A DNA stretch of 64,000 nt from Adiantum capillus-veneris (Eukaryota > Streptophyta > Polypodiopsida > Polypodiales > Pteridaceae), in assembly GCA_014529385.2 (NCBI GenBank), contig CM043960.1:40284781-40348780 (forward strand), in the 5' to 3' direction. The notes under the pieces were generated by a model that was not told the DNA's origin, searched no databases, and saw only the letters and a program-made list of their open reading frames with translations. A program made the position numbers and the translations under genes. Positions 31,468 to 48,485 of this stretch are shown in pieces; position 1 is the stretch's first letter, and the number at the start of each line of letters is the position of its first letter.

Positions 31468-32223
31468 ATGTCATCTAGCAAGGAAAAGGATATTTACAAT
31501 ATCCAAAAATTTGATGGGATAAATTTTGCTATCTGGAAAGAGCAGATTGAAGATGTTCTTATACAAAAATGCCAGTTGGGTCCTATCATCGAGCGCCGAG
31601 AGGGTGAGTATACAGATGTTGAGTGGGAGAAACTTGATGCTAAGGCCAAATCTACCCTCCGTTTGCATTTGGCCAAATTTGTGTACTTTACTATAGTTGG
31701 AGAAAGGACTGCTAGAGATGTATGGGATAAGTTGTGTTCCAGTTATGAGAACAATGCCACTAATAAGTTTTTCTTGATGAAGAAGCTGTTTGACCTTTGT
31801 AATGAAGGAAGAGGTCACTATTTCTACTCACATTAATGAGTTCAATATCATTTTCACTCAGTTGATCACTCAAGGTTTGGTCTTTGATGAGGAAATCAAA
31901 TGTATATTCTTGCTATGCAGTTTACCCTCTTCTTGGGATACGTTTTGTACTATGATTAGCAACTCAGCACCTGGTACCGGTCTAGTGTACAATGACGTCC
32001 TTGGGAGTCTGTTTACCAAGGAGATTCGCAGGAAATCTCTCAAAGGCAAGAAGGATGGTGATGCGTATGTTGCTAGTGATAGACAGAGGGGTCACACTCA
32101 AAGTCATGCTAAAAGCAAGGAACGTGGGGGCTCACGCAGTAAGTCTCGGGGTTTTATGCATTATGTCGAGTGCTATCACTACCATAAAAAAGGGCATGTG
32201 AAGAAGGATTGCAGGAAATGGTA
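31468..32223 (+). pseudogene. gag: Copia element 3 Gag
   Basis: ATG at 31468 starts MSSSKEKDIYNIQKFDGINF, then AIWKEQIEDVL and TARDVWDKLCSSYE, a UBN2-type copia capsid. A frameshift near 31800 moves to the frame EEVTISTHINEFN...IKCIFLLCSLPSSWDTF. A zinc knuckle CYHYHKKGHVKKDC lies near 32168-32212, with His in place of the second Cys. A TAG at 32222 follows. Confidence 0.85.
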
Positions 32224-34620
32224 GCAAAGCAAGAAGGATAAACAATCCGGTGAAACTTCTAATTCTGATGATTCAAACAAGGGCAAAGAAAAGTTAGAGA
32301 ATATCAATGTGCTAGAGTCTTCAAATGCTCCTATTGTGGAGACTCTTCCACTGGTTGTTATGCCACTTAACTATGACTTATTGGTCTTCACAGCAGATCT
32401 ACCAGTAGAGGCTCTTGTTATAGAAGATGTGCAGTATGCACAAAATTGGATAGTAGATTCCGGTGCGAGTTTCCATGTGACACCACGTAGAGAGTGGTTC
32501 TCTACTTATTCTTGTGGCCAAGTGAGACTTGGTGTAATGGAAATGGCCTATGAACTTAGAGAATAGAGGAATTAAGAGAATTAAAGTGAGCAACTTTGAG
32601 AGCAAAGAGGGTGAACTTAATTGGAAGTAGCAACTCAATCATAACACTTAATTAACTAGGCATGAGCAATACTTTTTCAAGAGAGAGAGAGTTTAGAGAA
32701 TATGACAACAGTTGAGGACCGGATTTATGTGGAGCTGGTCCCCCCTCCAGAAGGGATTTGTATTATAGATTCTCTCATTAAGAGAGACTTGGTAAAATAC
32801 AATCTTTGTGTTCCTTGAGGCCTCTTTGGTAGTATGAAGGTGGAAGCTTCATATACCAAGCTTTTGCATAATATCAATAATCAATCTTAGCTTGAAAACA
32901 ATCAAGAACTTGTGAACATCATTAGTCTTTGTGTTCCCTATCATTTGAGTGCATGAAGATGTATATTTTAATGCATCAACTTGTGCCTAAAGCAACAATT
33001 AATCTACCTTGCAATAAAATTAATCTACTTGCAATAAACCATTAGCCTTCTTGCAATAATCATAACATGCACTTTGTAGAAAGCATTAACTATCCCAAGC
33101 CTCAGTCCCAAGACCTCAAACACCTTTGAAGGTGGAGAGAGCTAGCAGGGAATGAGGGTAGGGAAGAGGAAGAAGAAGTATTCCATAGGAGAAAGACATA
33201 ATTCCTCACTTATCATCACTCTTCTTGCTTAGCATACATAATAGCATAGTAATGGAGATGGAGAAGATGGAAAGCTTAAGCATTGAAGCATAGCTCTTTG
33301 TTGGATTTGCATTCCATAGCCAAGAGTGTTGGTGTAGGCTGTCAACTTCTCAAGGAGCTTGGAGAAGGAGATGGAGCTCTTGCACCTTGCATAGCACACC
33401 ATGAGAGTGTTTTTGAGTGTGTGTGGGTGAGTATACCCCCTAAGCAACCCCCTAGCTTGCTTGGGTCGACCCCCCCTTGTAGCTCATGCTTGAAGCTCAT
33501 TGGACCCCTCTAGGCCTAGCCAATCATAAGTAGGAGGCATTACAAGCAGCAAGGGTAGCCTTGAGACAAGTGTCCCCCTTTCTCCTTTGAGAGAGAGGAC
33601 TTTATAAATGCAAAATCAATTAATTAAATCCCCTAAATTATCATTGGACCCCTTGGGTGGCCAACCAATAGGCTTCAGGCACACAATGAGGGAAACATGA
33701 GGAGGAACTTGACAAGTGTCTCTTTTGCTTTCTTTGTACCATGCATGCCTTGTGTGAGTGTGTGGGTGTTCTCTCTCATCCCCCGTCATGTAGGGCTTGC
33801 CCCCTCCTTGTAGGGATTGAATCTTTGACTTTGTGACACCTCAACCCCTCATGCATAGGCCCAGTTCCCACCACAATATTAGCCCTTAAGCACTTTAAGC
33901 TTGGGCTGGGTTCTCACCTCAAGTGCAACCCTAACATCTCAAGCATGTCAAGCACCTCAAGCATCTCAATCATTAAGCACCTCAAGCATCTCAATCACCT
34001 TAGTCATCAAGCATGACAAGCAGGACAAGCACCTCGAGTTGGGTCGGGTTCCCACGCCTCAAGCTCAGCCCTAGCTTACCTAAGGTCAAAGGACTTTTAC
34101 ACACATTATTGGAGGTCTTCAATGAAGCTAACCCTAAGGTCTTATGCTCCATTGGTTAGCCTTGCTCTTTGATAGACCATCTCTCATTTGGGCTCCTTTA
34201 CCATTGGCCCCGTGTTGAGATAGATCTATAAGCACATGTCTATATCTTAACCCTTATTCCCGTGTATTCTCCCACATTAAGTGATCAGTTTAATATGAGA
34301 AAATCATTTGGGTTGGTTAGATATTAATTTTTATGACACTTGGTGATGCTTATGAACTAGACATTGAGGGTGTCGGAAACGTCAAATTGCATCTAAGGAA
34401 TGGCACGCACTTTACTTTATATAATGTCAGACATGTGCCCAAGTTGACTAAGAGCTTGATTTTTGTTGGTCAGCTTGATGATTTGGGGTACAACACCACA
34501 TTGGCAATGGTTCGTGGATAGTACGCAAAGGTAATCTTGTTGTACTCAGAGGTCAGAAGCATGGTACCTTGTATTTCATGCATGTGTCAGATGTTGGTCA
34601 TGATTACATATCTATAGCCT
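32224..34620 (+). pseudogene. pol: Copia element 3 protease, split by a solo LTR
   Basis: NWIVDSGASFHVTPRREWFS (about 32445-32505) is the copia protease active-site region (DSGA). The frame is cut at CTTGG (32528) by the solo LTR and resumes after the second CTTGG with GDAYELDIEGVGNVKLHLRN, the expected next block. It then decays near 34520. Confidence 0.8.
32533..34338. mobile_element. Solo LTR, about 1.8 kb
   Basis: It begins TGTAATGG and ends ATGACA (TG...CA termini, TGT/ACA inverted), and is flanked by the 5-bp duplication CTTGG (32528-32532 and 34339-34343). No coding or second LTR inside. The interior has repeated CTCAAGCA-type words near 33940-34030 and a TATAAA-like motif near 33603. 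It is the remnant of unequal recombination between LTRs of an unidentified element. Confidence 0.8.
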
Positions 34621-34625
34621 AGCTA

Positions 34626-35130
34626 TTGTCTACTGAGTTGTGGCATTGCCGTCTAGGTCATATTAGCCAAAAAGGAATGAGAACTCTGACTCGTTTTGGC
34701 TACTTACCTGTCTTGTCTTATGTTAACTTTCCTATTTGTGAGCATTGTATCTATGGCAAACAGACTAGGTCCGTGAACTTACCATTGGGTCAAAAGCGAG
34801 CTCAACCTCTAGATTTAGTACATAGTGATGTTTGTGGTCCTATGTCAACCAAATCTCTAGGAAGGCCAACTATTTTGTGACATTCATAGATGACTCTACT
34901 CGAAAGGTGTGGGCATATCCTTTGAAACATAAGGATCAAGTTCTTCCTGTGTTCCGTAATTTTTTAGCACTCATTGAGAATCAATCTAGCAAGAAACTCA
35001 AGAGGCTAATGACTGACAACGGTGGAGAGTATGTCTCCAAGGACTTTGACAATTTCTGTGCTAGAAGGGGGATTAAAAAGGACAACAAGCCTTTGTACTA
35101 GATGGGGGTGGGAATGGAGAGAGCTTTTGG
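34626..35130 (+). pseudogene. pol: Copia element 3 integrase, truncated
   Basis: ELWHCRLGHISQKGM...ICEHCIYGKQ is the HHCC zinc domain. HSDVCGPMSTKSLG, the TFIDD block and MTDNGGEYVSKDF carry the first two catalytic acids. The frame shifts near 34860, stops near 35100, and the NGVxE region is scrambled (GNGES near 35112), after which copia sequence ends. Confidence 0.85.
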
Positions 35131-36057
35131 AGGAATCTTTTGAGAAATATTTTTCTAATATATCTACTAGGGTTGTGTATGCACTGCAAAATCTCTCTAC
35201 GCGGTTGGAGTTTGTGCCTTCAAGAGTTTTTTTGTTATTAGGAATTTTAAATAGCTTGTTCTTTGGAATAAATTTAGATCCCTACAAAGTGGGATGATAA
35301 GGTGTTACATCCCACCAGAATGAGCAATGACATTCCACCAACAAAAGAACACACTTCCATGGCTTAAAACTCATCTATCAAACCATGGCATTTAACAAAC
35401 ATCAATTTACTAGCTTCAAGCGGGTCTATCAAACCATGGTATTCATCAAACATAAACATTGGGTGTTATATTATATCATTCGCAATCCATAGAGCACACC
35501 ATTCAAAATTGGACCAAGAGCAAGACAGAAGTCATTTCCTCGAACCATGAATTCTCACAATAAGAAATACAATATTAAGTCATTACTTACCATGTAGGAA
35601 AAATCTTTTTGTGCAATCAAGCATCATAGAGACACTGCTAGTAGTATTCAAGAACAAACTCACCGTGCACGTTGAAGATGAAGCCATTGCTCAAAAATTC
35701 AATGAGGGCAGCTAGATATCAAGATATATTTTAGTCTACTTGATATCCTATATTTACAGGCAAATGACACACTCTCTCTACTTTCCCTTTTCCGCTCCGT
35801 TTCCCTCTCTCTGACATTGCTTGTAATTATCTCGATCGGTTCTTCTATGATATTTATCTCACTCTTCATTTCTGAAATTTTTTCTATCTTATCTTGCAAG
35901 CTTTGCATTCTTTTCCTTCTCTCTCTTATCCTTACTCTACCTCTAATACTCCCCTTCTCTTTACAGCTAGAAGCTCCCCCTATTATCTAATATCCTGAGT
36001 GAGAGCATGTTGGGAAATATGTCTCCATCTCCAATATCTATGTGGAATTTGATCCAA
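35131..36057. other. No gene recognised
   Basis: AT-rich sequence with short ORFs only; a C/T-rich stretch at about 35770-35960. Nothing matches the rest of the window. Confidence 0.4.
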
Positions 36058-36405
36058 AGGTCAATCCTTGCGCTACAGTTATTGCAGCTTAAAGATGTGC
36101 TTAAACTTTTTAATTTACATAAGGGAAACATACTAAAATACTCCTCATTTGAGGAAATTCCCAAAATACCGGTCAAATTTCACAAATTCCCAAAATACCT
36201 TTGTAACCACTTTGGCTGGATTGTTTGACCTAGAGGTCAATCCTTGAGCTACAATTATTGAGGCTTAAAAATGTGCTTAAATTTTTCAATTAACACAAGG
36301 GAAAATAACTAAAATAGCCCTCATGTGAGGAAATTCCGAAAATCCACTCAAATTTCACAAATTCCAAAAAACCCTTGTAAATACTTTGGTTGGATTGTTC
36401 AAGTT
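36058..36405 (+). repeat. Tandem duplication, about 175 bp, two diverged units
   Basis: AGGTCAATCCTTG starts units at about 36058 and 36233. Both continue with TTAAANATGTGCTTAAA, ATAAC/CATACTAAAATA and CAAATTTCACAAATTCC. Divergence is visible throughout, so it is old. Confidence 0.75.
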
Positions 36406-36439
36406 TTTTTAATCTTATTCCTTTACCTTGTGAGCATTA

Positions 36440-36850
36440 GATTTAAGGGAAAATTACCAAAATACCCCTGTAGTTAGTGGAAATTCCCAAAAAATCCCCT
36501 CAAATTTCAAAAATTCTTGAAATAGCCACAATATTTTGTCGTAAATTTCACCAAAAATAAATAAATTGTAGCTTTTTCATAAGAAGACTGATTGTCTATC
36601 ATATAAGATGCTAAAACTAAAAATTGATATGGATAGCTTCATTATTTTAAGACATATTTCTCTTCTTTCGCAAGGTATTTTCTGAAAAATTAGATGCTAA
36701 GCCCTCAAAAATAGATGTCAATTGTCAAAAAGGAGTAAAGATTAGAAAATCTTGAAAAATCAAACAAAAATAGATATAAGGGTATTTTGGGAATTTTAAA
36801 AATTTGAGGGGTATTTTTGGAATTTCCACAAATTAGAGGGGTACTATAAA
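36440..36850. repeat. Inverted repeat flanking about 240 bp
   Basis: A segment at about 36440-36535 (AAAATACCCC...GGAAATTCCCAAAAA, CCCCTCAAATTT) is mirrored as its complement at about 36778-36850 (GGGTATTTTGGGAATTTT, AATTTGAGGGG). The same words also occur in the tandem units just to the left. Confidence 0.65.
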
Positions 36851-37038
36851 ACACTCTAAAAGAACTCTAAAAACTATGAAAAACTCTATAAAAGAATTGG
36901 CGTGAATAGCTACAAAGGCCATAAAATTAAAAAAGGCATTCTGCACTGCTAAATTGCTCTTAGAATCCACAAGCAATTCGTAGGTTCATTACAAGAAACC
37001 CAAATCTTTGTCTCCAGGTTTGTCTCTAGCCACTCATT

Positions 37039-37049
37039 GGGGGGGGGGG

Positions 37050-37144
<95 letters not shown>
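37039..37144. repeat. (G)13 followed by (GA)n microsatellite
   Basis: Thirteen G at 37039-37051, then GA dinucleotides to 37144. ORFs across it are artefacts. Confidence 0.98.
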
Positions 37145-37147
<3 letters not shown>

Positions 37148-37950
37148 CTCATGCAAATTCACCAACCTTGTGTCCTTGGCAATTCTTCAATAAACTCAAG
37201 GTTCACCCCAATTCAGTAAAGTTTGCCCATGCAACAGCAAGCTCGGTAGAACGGAGAAGGAGTGCCGGAGACCTCTCAAAACCTTGGTTATATTCACAAG
37301 AAGTTTTGGACAAATTCTCACAATATTTCCCACATTGTGACTTACCTCAACATCATGAGCTTCTGTGAGGGAGGCGCCGCATACCTAGCTAGGTACGATT
37401 GGGGTAGGTACGATTTTCAAAGATTAAGGAAATATGTTCACCATTTAGATGTTAGTAAGCATTCTTACGTTTCTCTATTGCACGAGCTGCCCCTTGCAAA
37501 CTCGAAGCCTCCCCAGATTGCTCCATCTGCAAAGAATTATTGAACACCTAATTCAATACTAAATCTAACATTGTGGATAGGTACCATACAATTACGAAGG
37601 CATCAACTTTCATACTTGAGATGTTGTATCATACCCCTTCATTTGAGGTCTTTGGACACTTGACTTTGCTATTGTAGATATTTGTGTGCCTCCATGTGCT
37701 CTTTCCTCTCTATCTTTCACAACATCATTGTGTGCCTTCTCCTAGTTTGAAGGGAAGTATCCCTCACCATACTCCAATAACCATGGCAAATCCTGGTAGA
37801 CTATGCTTCTAAAGTTGCGTGCTATCTACATTGGGCTAAAAAATGCTCTAATTTTTTGATTTCAAGCATTGCTTGCAAAATCTTTTTAAACTTGCAAACC
37901 CGCAACCACCTAATATGAGCAAGAACATACTTAGCATCATATTATAGTTC
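37145..37950. other. No gene recognised
   Basis: A 93-codon open stretch at 37262-37543 lacks recognisable domains. A small direct repeat GGTACGATT occurs near 37393 and 37407. Confidence 0.35.
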
Positions 37951-37959
37951 ACGGCATGT

Positions 37960-40900
37960 AAGGTTTAGGGCTATTGTGCATACTTGCAAAGACATATTTT
38001 TTCAGCATCTGCCAATGCCTTGCTCACCTTGGACTGTATTTCATTTTTCATCACACCTAGATCATAAGTGAAGGTCTTGCTCTTATGTATCAACTCAGCG
38101 TCTTTAATGAATGACTCCAAGTCCAAACTAGGCATTGATTGCAAATGTATATTGTGGGTACAATTGTATAGATTATGTGCCTCTCTAGAAATGGAATACC
38201 AAAATACTTCGATCTTCAACCACTCTCAAAAAATAACAGACTCTCCTGTGACGATGAAAACAATGGATATGTCAAAATGACTAAATCTACCTATATAACT
38301 CGATAGTCCAACAACAAGGCAATCAAATGTGCTCACCAGTCTTTGAGGAATGTTTAGACTTTTCACATCTCCTGGATCACAGGTTGTCATTGCATGCAAC
38401 ATGAAGCTGCAGACGCCAACCCATAAAATCTTTCCTCTGTTATCCACTTTGGTCGGCTAGTCCACTCGATTGCGGGCAATGTCCTACACAAGAGTCCAAA
38501 GGATTCAATGGTAACATGTAGTAGGAGTTGTATTTATTCTGGCTTAGAAAGATAGCCAAGACCAACCCTCCACCATTCATCTCCTAAAGTAGGGTCAAAT
38601 ATCCCCAGTGCATATCTTGTCATTTTTTTTTACTGCGCGTTTGCTTCAAAGAATGCTTTTTTGTATTGGGCTTGAAACTTGGTTGGCAGCATGCTGTTTT
38701 TCCCTACCACAATTTTTTTCAAGGCAAGTGTATATTTTTCCTGCAGACATGAAGACAATGATCAAACAAAACTATGGATCTAAAACTTTTTGACACTCAA
38801 TAATTGAACAATCTCAAAGCACATACTAGATGTAGGAGCTGAGACATTAGAGCTACATGTACATTGTAGGAGAACTTCTTTCCCACCCTTTTATCATGTC
38901 TTCCTGCATCCATCTATACTACAACACATGGCAGTTTCTCCATGATTGCTTCCTTGGAAGCAAAACCCATTGCCCACACCATCCATAACATGTATGTATA
39001 TGATGTAGACATATATCTTGTTATTCAATCTACAAGAAATTGATGTAATGTTTAAATATTTGTCAATCAATCTTGCACTATTTCAAGACAATTGCATACT
39101 CAAATACACCACAGAGATATTACTTGTTTATACGCATCACTATTCTCAGCATGTGGGCTTTATTTGTGGAGTCTACTTTGACTATGTCCACTCGAACTTA
39201 AGGGTGTAGATGTGCATCTTTCTTGTAAGCAACATCTAAGATCATAAAGATGGATTATTAAATGTATTTCTTAACAAAGCCGCAAATCGATACCATCAAC
39301 AATGCAACTAGCTTACTCTCTTTCAGCACACCCATTTAGGCATGCAATGAGACTATGGTTGCCATCCCAAGTATATAACATTTTACCGCATAAATTGCTC
39401 CAGCAAGTGTTTTGGATTTCAGCCTCAAACTCATCGTTTATTTCACGCGACAAGGGATCCCATGTCTTCTTGGTATCATTGTCCACATCAATGATTGGAT
39501 ATCACGGTGCATCAAGAGAGAATATGAAGCTTCCATTGGGTTCGTAATACCCCTCCAACAAGAATGTATCTACAAGGGGTTGCAAACGCTTGGTATCCCA
39601 GCTGAATTGTCTTGCTTTTTCCAGTTTCACCAAACGGGATAGTGATATATGTCAAAGACCAATCCAAAGGACAATTATTATAAGATTTAACCAAAAAGCT
39701 ATAATTTACCTTCAAAATTCCTAGATGCTTTGATAACATATCTTGTCAAATTGTAACGTCTTTGTTGATGGGAAATTCTCCCCCAATTTTTTCCCCTACA
39801 ATCATATAAGCCTCCATTTCTTGATCATCAATCTCCTCGTCGGAGTTGTATTTGTACTCCACAAACCCAAACAATGCTCCTTTCTAAACTTTAGCTTTTC
39901 CTTTGGAAGATTTTTTGGATTTCTTGATTGTCGTGATGACAGGTGGAGATGCCACCGTACTAGCTGCTATGCTCTTCAAAATAGTCATAGAAACATATGA
40001 ATATAGTTCTTCTTGTTCTTTCCTTGCAATCTTGGTGACCCACTATCAAACATTTAACACATTGCAAATTAATCAACATTTTTCAATTGGAATGCAATAA
40101 TAAATGACTATTGGACAAACATTAAGAAATTTTGGCATTTGATGACAATGGACACACACCAACTTGCCAAATTCTAGTGCACTCAATCCTTTTGGTGGTG
40201 CTCATGATAATCAGCCCTTCCACTCCTGACTCTCATTCAGGAGGTTTTTTCTCAAGAAAGTAGTCAAGATTCACACAGTACAAATGGCCAAATCATTTAC
40301 TAAATCACACAACACCTTTAAACAAGTCACTACTACAAGTCACAAACTCTATTCAAGAGTGTCCATCAAAACATTGTTCCATATCGTCATACCTGAGCTT
40401 TCACCTTGGGGTGGAAACTCCAAGTGACATACCCATCACATTCCATTGGGAGCCGGAGCGCAGAGACTTGCACAAAATTTTCAACTTGACACAAAGCCAC
40501 CATAAGGTCTTTTGGTAGTGGGAGATTTCTAATGATGCCAATGACCCTTGTCCATGAGCTTCTGCAGTTGTTAGTCTTTGATCAATATAGGTGAAACTTT
40601 TGAGCCAATAGCGTCCGACAATAACTTCAAGGTGATGCCTATCTTGTAGAACTATGAAACTTTGTGGTTAAGGGTGACAATTTGTTCACCAACATTCTTT
40701 TCACACGTTCCAACTTCACATTTTCTCCAGACAATGTCAGAGGACATATAAATAAATCTTCATCTAGAATATCAAATTGTAGTTTAAGTGTGTCAACCTT
40801 GATCTTTTGTAATCGAATGTAAAAAAGAAGAACTGGTTTTTGACCCTATTGAGGTCCATAGATGGTAATATGCGAGCTCGTTATTTATAGAAGCTAAAAC
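37960..40900 (-). pseudogene. Decayed multi-exon gene of unknown family
   Basis: Read leftward from about 40850: KVDTLKLQFDILDEDLFICP, then IIRNLPLPKDLMVALCQVEN, YVTWSFHPKVKAQ before a CAG/GTATG donor near 40390; then a TTTGATAG acceptor near 40045 and WVTKIARKEQEELYSYVSMT, GGEFPINKDVTI, CPLDWSLTYITIPFGETGKS; then TKKTWDPLSREINDEFEAEI and GKMLYTWDGNHSLIACLNG near 39340; then EKYTLALKKIVVGKNSMLPT near 38720, and blocks down to 37971. Splice-like borders and several stops alternate. The protein-like blocks are consistently on this strand, so I read a dead gene of about 3 kb. I do not recognise it. Confidence 0.5.
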
Positions 40901-42078
<1,178 letters not shown>

Positions 42079-42457
42079 CCTTTAGTGCATAGTACAAAAG
42101 TCACCAATATCCTCCTCAACCCATTGATGAAGGATATTTTTTTGAAAAATATATTTATCACATAGTTTTTATTTTAAGTTGATGTTTTGGGAGGATTTTT
42201 AAAAAAATATGTTCATCACACAGAGTTTCAATTTTGAGTTGATATTCATCAAATAGTTTACTTTTGGCCTAATCTTCAACAAAACTACTCCATCTTATTA
42301 TTTATGTGTGCCATGACCAAAACAAAATTTTCTCGGCTTGCCACCAATGTTGAGGAACTCTCTCGCATCGGTGCAAGATAGTTTTGGTAGCCCTCCACCA
42401 TCGACGGCGGCACCAAGCTGCTGTCATTTATTTTTGGCATGGAAATTAAGGGGTTGG

Positions 42458-42650
42458 AGCACTTTTTCTTTTGGTCATGGAAATGAAGGGTTTGAAGCAT
42501 TTTTGGTAATGGAAATAAAAGGGTTTCATTTTTTCTTTTGGTCGTGGAAATGAAGTGGTTGAAGCACTTTTTCTTTTGGTTATGGAAATGAAGGGTTTGA
42601 AGCATTTTTGGTAATGGAAATAAAGGGGTTGCATTTTTTTGTTTCATTAA
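42458..42650 (+). repeat. Tandem repeat, period 105 bp, two units
   Basis: AGCACTTTTTCTTTTGGT starts at 42458 and 42563, each followed by ATGGAAATGAAGGGTTTGAA and GTAATGGAAATAAA. Within each unit, the GGAAATGAAG/GGAAATAAA words repeat again. Confidence 0.85.
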
Positions 42651-45600
42651 TTTGATTGACAATAATTTTGTATGATGTTTTTTAATGAAATTCAGTAGTG
42701 AAAATGTGAAGAATAAAAATTTCATAAGTGATTCTGCAGTGATTGAAGGAGTTGTTTATTTGTTTTGTTTTTTGCCCAAATTTTGGTGTACTCTACAATT
42801 GGGAGAGACTCTCGTAGAAAAGAAAAAAAATCTATGGCTCATGATACTCTTGTAATGATCAAGTGAGCTTCATGTCAGTCACAGAGGACTTTGATGATGA
42901 TGATCTTTAGGGTGATGCAAGCAAGAACATGGATATTGGCTTGGGGACAGTGAATGAAGTGGATGCCCACATAGCTAGGCAAGAGGAAACCTTGGAATTG
43001 GTTCCATTTCATATTACCCCTAAAGTTGGGGCATCTACAAATGATGGAGATGACAACCATTTGCATATGGATAGAGGAGAGGATATTCTCAAAACCACAA
43101 GGGTTGTTTTGAGTGGCCTTTGATGCCTTCTAGATCATTCCATGTGCATGCATAAGTGGTCTTAGATATAATTTTTTTGGGTGGAAAGTTGCATTTGCTA
43201 GGGAGGAGGGTTATATAAAGGAAACAAGTGCCTTTATAGTTTCACTACTATAAACATGTCAAAAGCGAGAGACATTAGAGGCAGGTATCCATTGATGTTT
43301 TGAAGTACTTTTTTAGACTTCAAACAATTTGTTTTCTTAATTGAAGGTGTTTTAAAAGAAATTGGGATGTATTTTGTTTTTGAAAATAGAAAACATCATT
43401 GACATATGGGACCCATTTTGGAAAGACATAAACAAAGATTATGAGAGGAGTTAGCGTTGCATCCACAATGGGAGCTACTACTTGGCATAATGTTCTATGT
43501 GTGGGAAGGAAACCATACGATAGTGGCATGGAAAGTTTTAATTGAAGAAATGTTCTACAATAGACAGGAGAAACATTGTAGGGTCTTATGCATGATCATG
43601 GACTCTATAAAAGGTTTCTAAAATAGCATTGTTGGATGAGCATGCATCACATGAATTTGTGAGTTACTCTATAAAATTTTACTTTTGAATAAATTTCCCA
43701 TGTTTGAATGTCATTTAACTTACCAAATTCATCTTATTTGCAAGATGAGTTGGTAAACTGTGCAAACATTTACTCTACGGATCATGAGAATTATCTTCAT
43801 GCATTACCAAAGAATGATTGAAAACTAATTAACACACTACCCAAGAGAACTACAAAGGGAGAAGAGCCATGATATCCTCTTACACAAAGATATATAGCTA
43901 GACTTTTTTATGTGAGTGCGTTTGAACTTATAGCTCTTTTATTGTATGGTTTAATTGAAGATTTTTGTGTTGAAAAGTATTTGTTTATTTTGAAGGTTCA
44001 ATTTTCAAAATAGCTAAACAATAAACTAAAGAGCAAGAAATCTTGCTCTCTAGTGAGGACTTGAAGAAGGAAGTCTAAGATTATGAGTAATCTTTATTGT
44101 AGGTATTCAGATCATGTTGGGAAGGTATTTAACTGCCTTTTGGTGAGTTTTTTTAAAATAAATGCTAAGGACATTCAATTGACTAACATTATGCTTTGGT
44201 AAATTCTCAACATTGTTGACCCAATGCTAGGGAAGGATTAGAGGAATGAACCTTCATTAATGGGGGTAATAGTTGGGCCACCCTAGAATAATTGCTTTGC
44301 ATGATGCTTTGATAGAAAATAAAATCTTGTAGGTTTCCTTGCTAGAAGCAAGCAAGATCACTTGTACAAGATATTGCATGGTGAAAGGAGACCACAATCT
44401 TTGATGAGGGTGAGCATGTGAATGCAATTTGTTTATTTAGGAATTTGGCTAATGTTTGTTTTATTGGTCTTATTTTTCTATGTGCTTGGTGTTGGGGGAC
44501 CAAATCACACCACCCATAAAGTGCATGAACACAACCTAGATCAACATAATGTCAATCGAGGACATAGATGACATGATAGTCGCATGGAGGCAATCTCTTT
44601 AGCTTGTCAGACTGAGACTATCCCACACATAAACTCTAGAAGGCTGACTAAACCACAATCAAGAATCTCACTGAAAATTTGGCTTGACCCCTGGTTGCTC
44701 CTACAGACATCTATCACGATAGATGACTAAACTATCATTTTTGCCCCTTGTGTTCTTGTTAATACTACTAGTCCCTTTTGTTTTTCAGGCTTCACTAAGT
44801 CACATACAAGATAGAAGATTTACGGTATAAAAATATACTTCCTATATACGGCCTTGTAGTCGCATGAAGTGTCTAATAATATGAAGCTTTATACTTGATG
44901 GGTCCTTTCATTTAGTCACATCACCAGCTTTCTTTGTCCTTATAGGCCACCCCAGAGTTTGATGACCATTCTCAGTCATTTTTGGTGTCATGTTGTTGTT
45001 GAAGGATGATCAATATTCTTTTCTTACCTCTAACAGTATAGCCTTGTGCATATGGCTTGTGAGACATTCCTTGTGAAGTTTCTTTATTTTTTTGTACCTA
45101 CTTCTCTTTGTACTACTCAAGAAACTCTTTAGTCTTTTCTTCATCTAGATTATGGATTTTTTCCCTCTCTTTTTTCAAAAAAAAATCTTAAAAATAACAA
45201 AATAAAACCAAAACTCAACTTAAAAAAGCAAAATTATTTGAGTATAATTCTAAACGCTATGTACATTGTACACATGTCCCTAGGGGCTCATATATGACTT
45301 TTGTCCCCGTACTCCTCTTGTAATTCTATTATGAGGGCATATACTGTGAATTTTGTCAAAAAAATCATCACAATCAAAGGCAAAAATTCAATACAAATCA
45401 CAAAACTCTAATATTTGTAATATTAGGTCCGCATTTAGAATGCCCCCAATGTAGGCCTTGTAATGTAGCCCTATTATGCATACACAGTCAATGCATGGAA
45501 AAAAATTATGTTGTGCAAGATGTGGGTATAAGCAATTTTAAGTGGCATTTGCTGGAGAGGCTTCCTATTCTAATCAATGTGATGATCTTTGAAGCTCTTG

Positions 45601-45819
45601 TGCCATTTCCTTGATTGAAGGTTGTAGAGAGATTTGGACTTCCTCTTTGGTTGCCTCTCGTTATTTTGCTTCCAAGCTTTTCCTGTGCATTCACTTCATC
45701 TCTTGATCTATAAGCCTTGTGCAACATGCATTGATGAAGTGATCTACTTGATTTCTTCTAATTGTACTATAACCGTAGAAGGAATTGAAAGAATTCAAGT
45801 AGTGGTGCAGTGATAGTAG
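42651..45819. other. About 3 kb without a recognisable gene
   Basis: Only ORFs of 60-75 codons without domains (for example 42929-43123). No inverted or direct repeat large enough to report was seen by eye. Confidence 0.4.
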
Positions 45820-45824
45820 GTTTG

Positions 45825-48299
<2,475 letters not shown>

Positions 48300-48349
48300 A
48301 ATCAAAACTCAAATTATCCACTGAAGTAGAAGATCTAACCTTCCTACCT

Positions 48350-48485
48350 GTAGCTAATTCTACTGTAAGGTCTGTATCAGGGTGTTCAGTGAGATGAGGT
48401 TTGTGATGCACTTAGGAGATATGAAAGAATGGGTACTTCCTGAATCAACCAATAGGGTAAAATGGTTACCCTTGATACTCCGTTG
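48350..48485 (-). pseudogene. pol: Start of gypsy protease, minus strand
   Basis: Read leftward, GNHFTLLVDSGSTHSFISPK carries the D-S-G active site; it ends in a TAG near 48355. The frame differs from gag by one base (gag ends EYQG-stop while this reads IKGNHF through the same bases). This is either a frameshift mutation or a genuine frame change. Confidence 0.75.
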
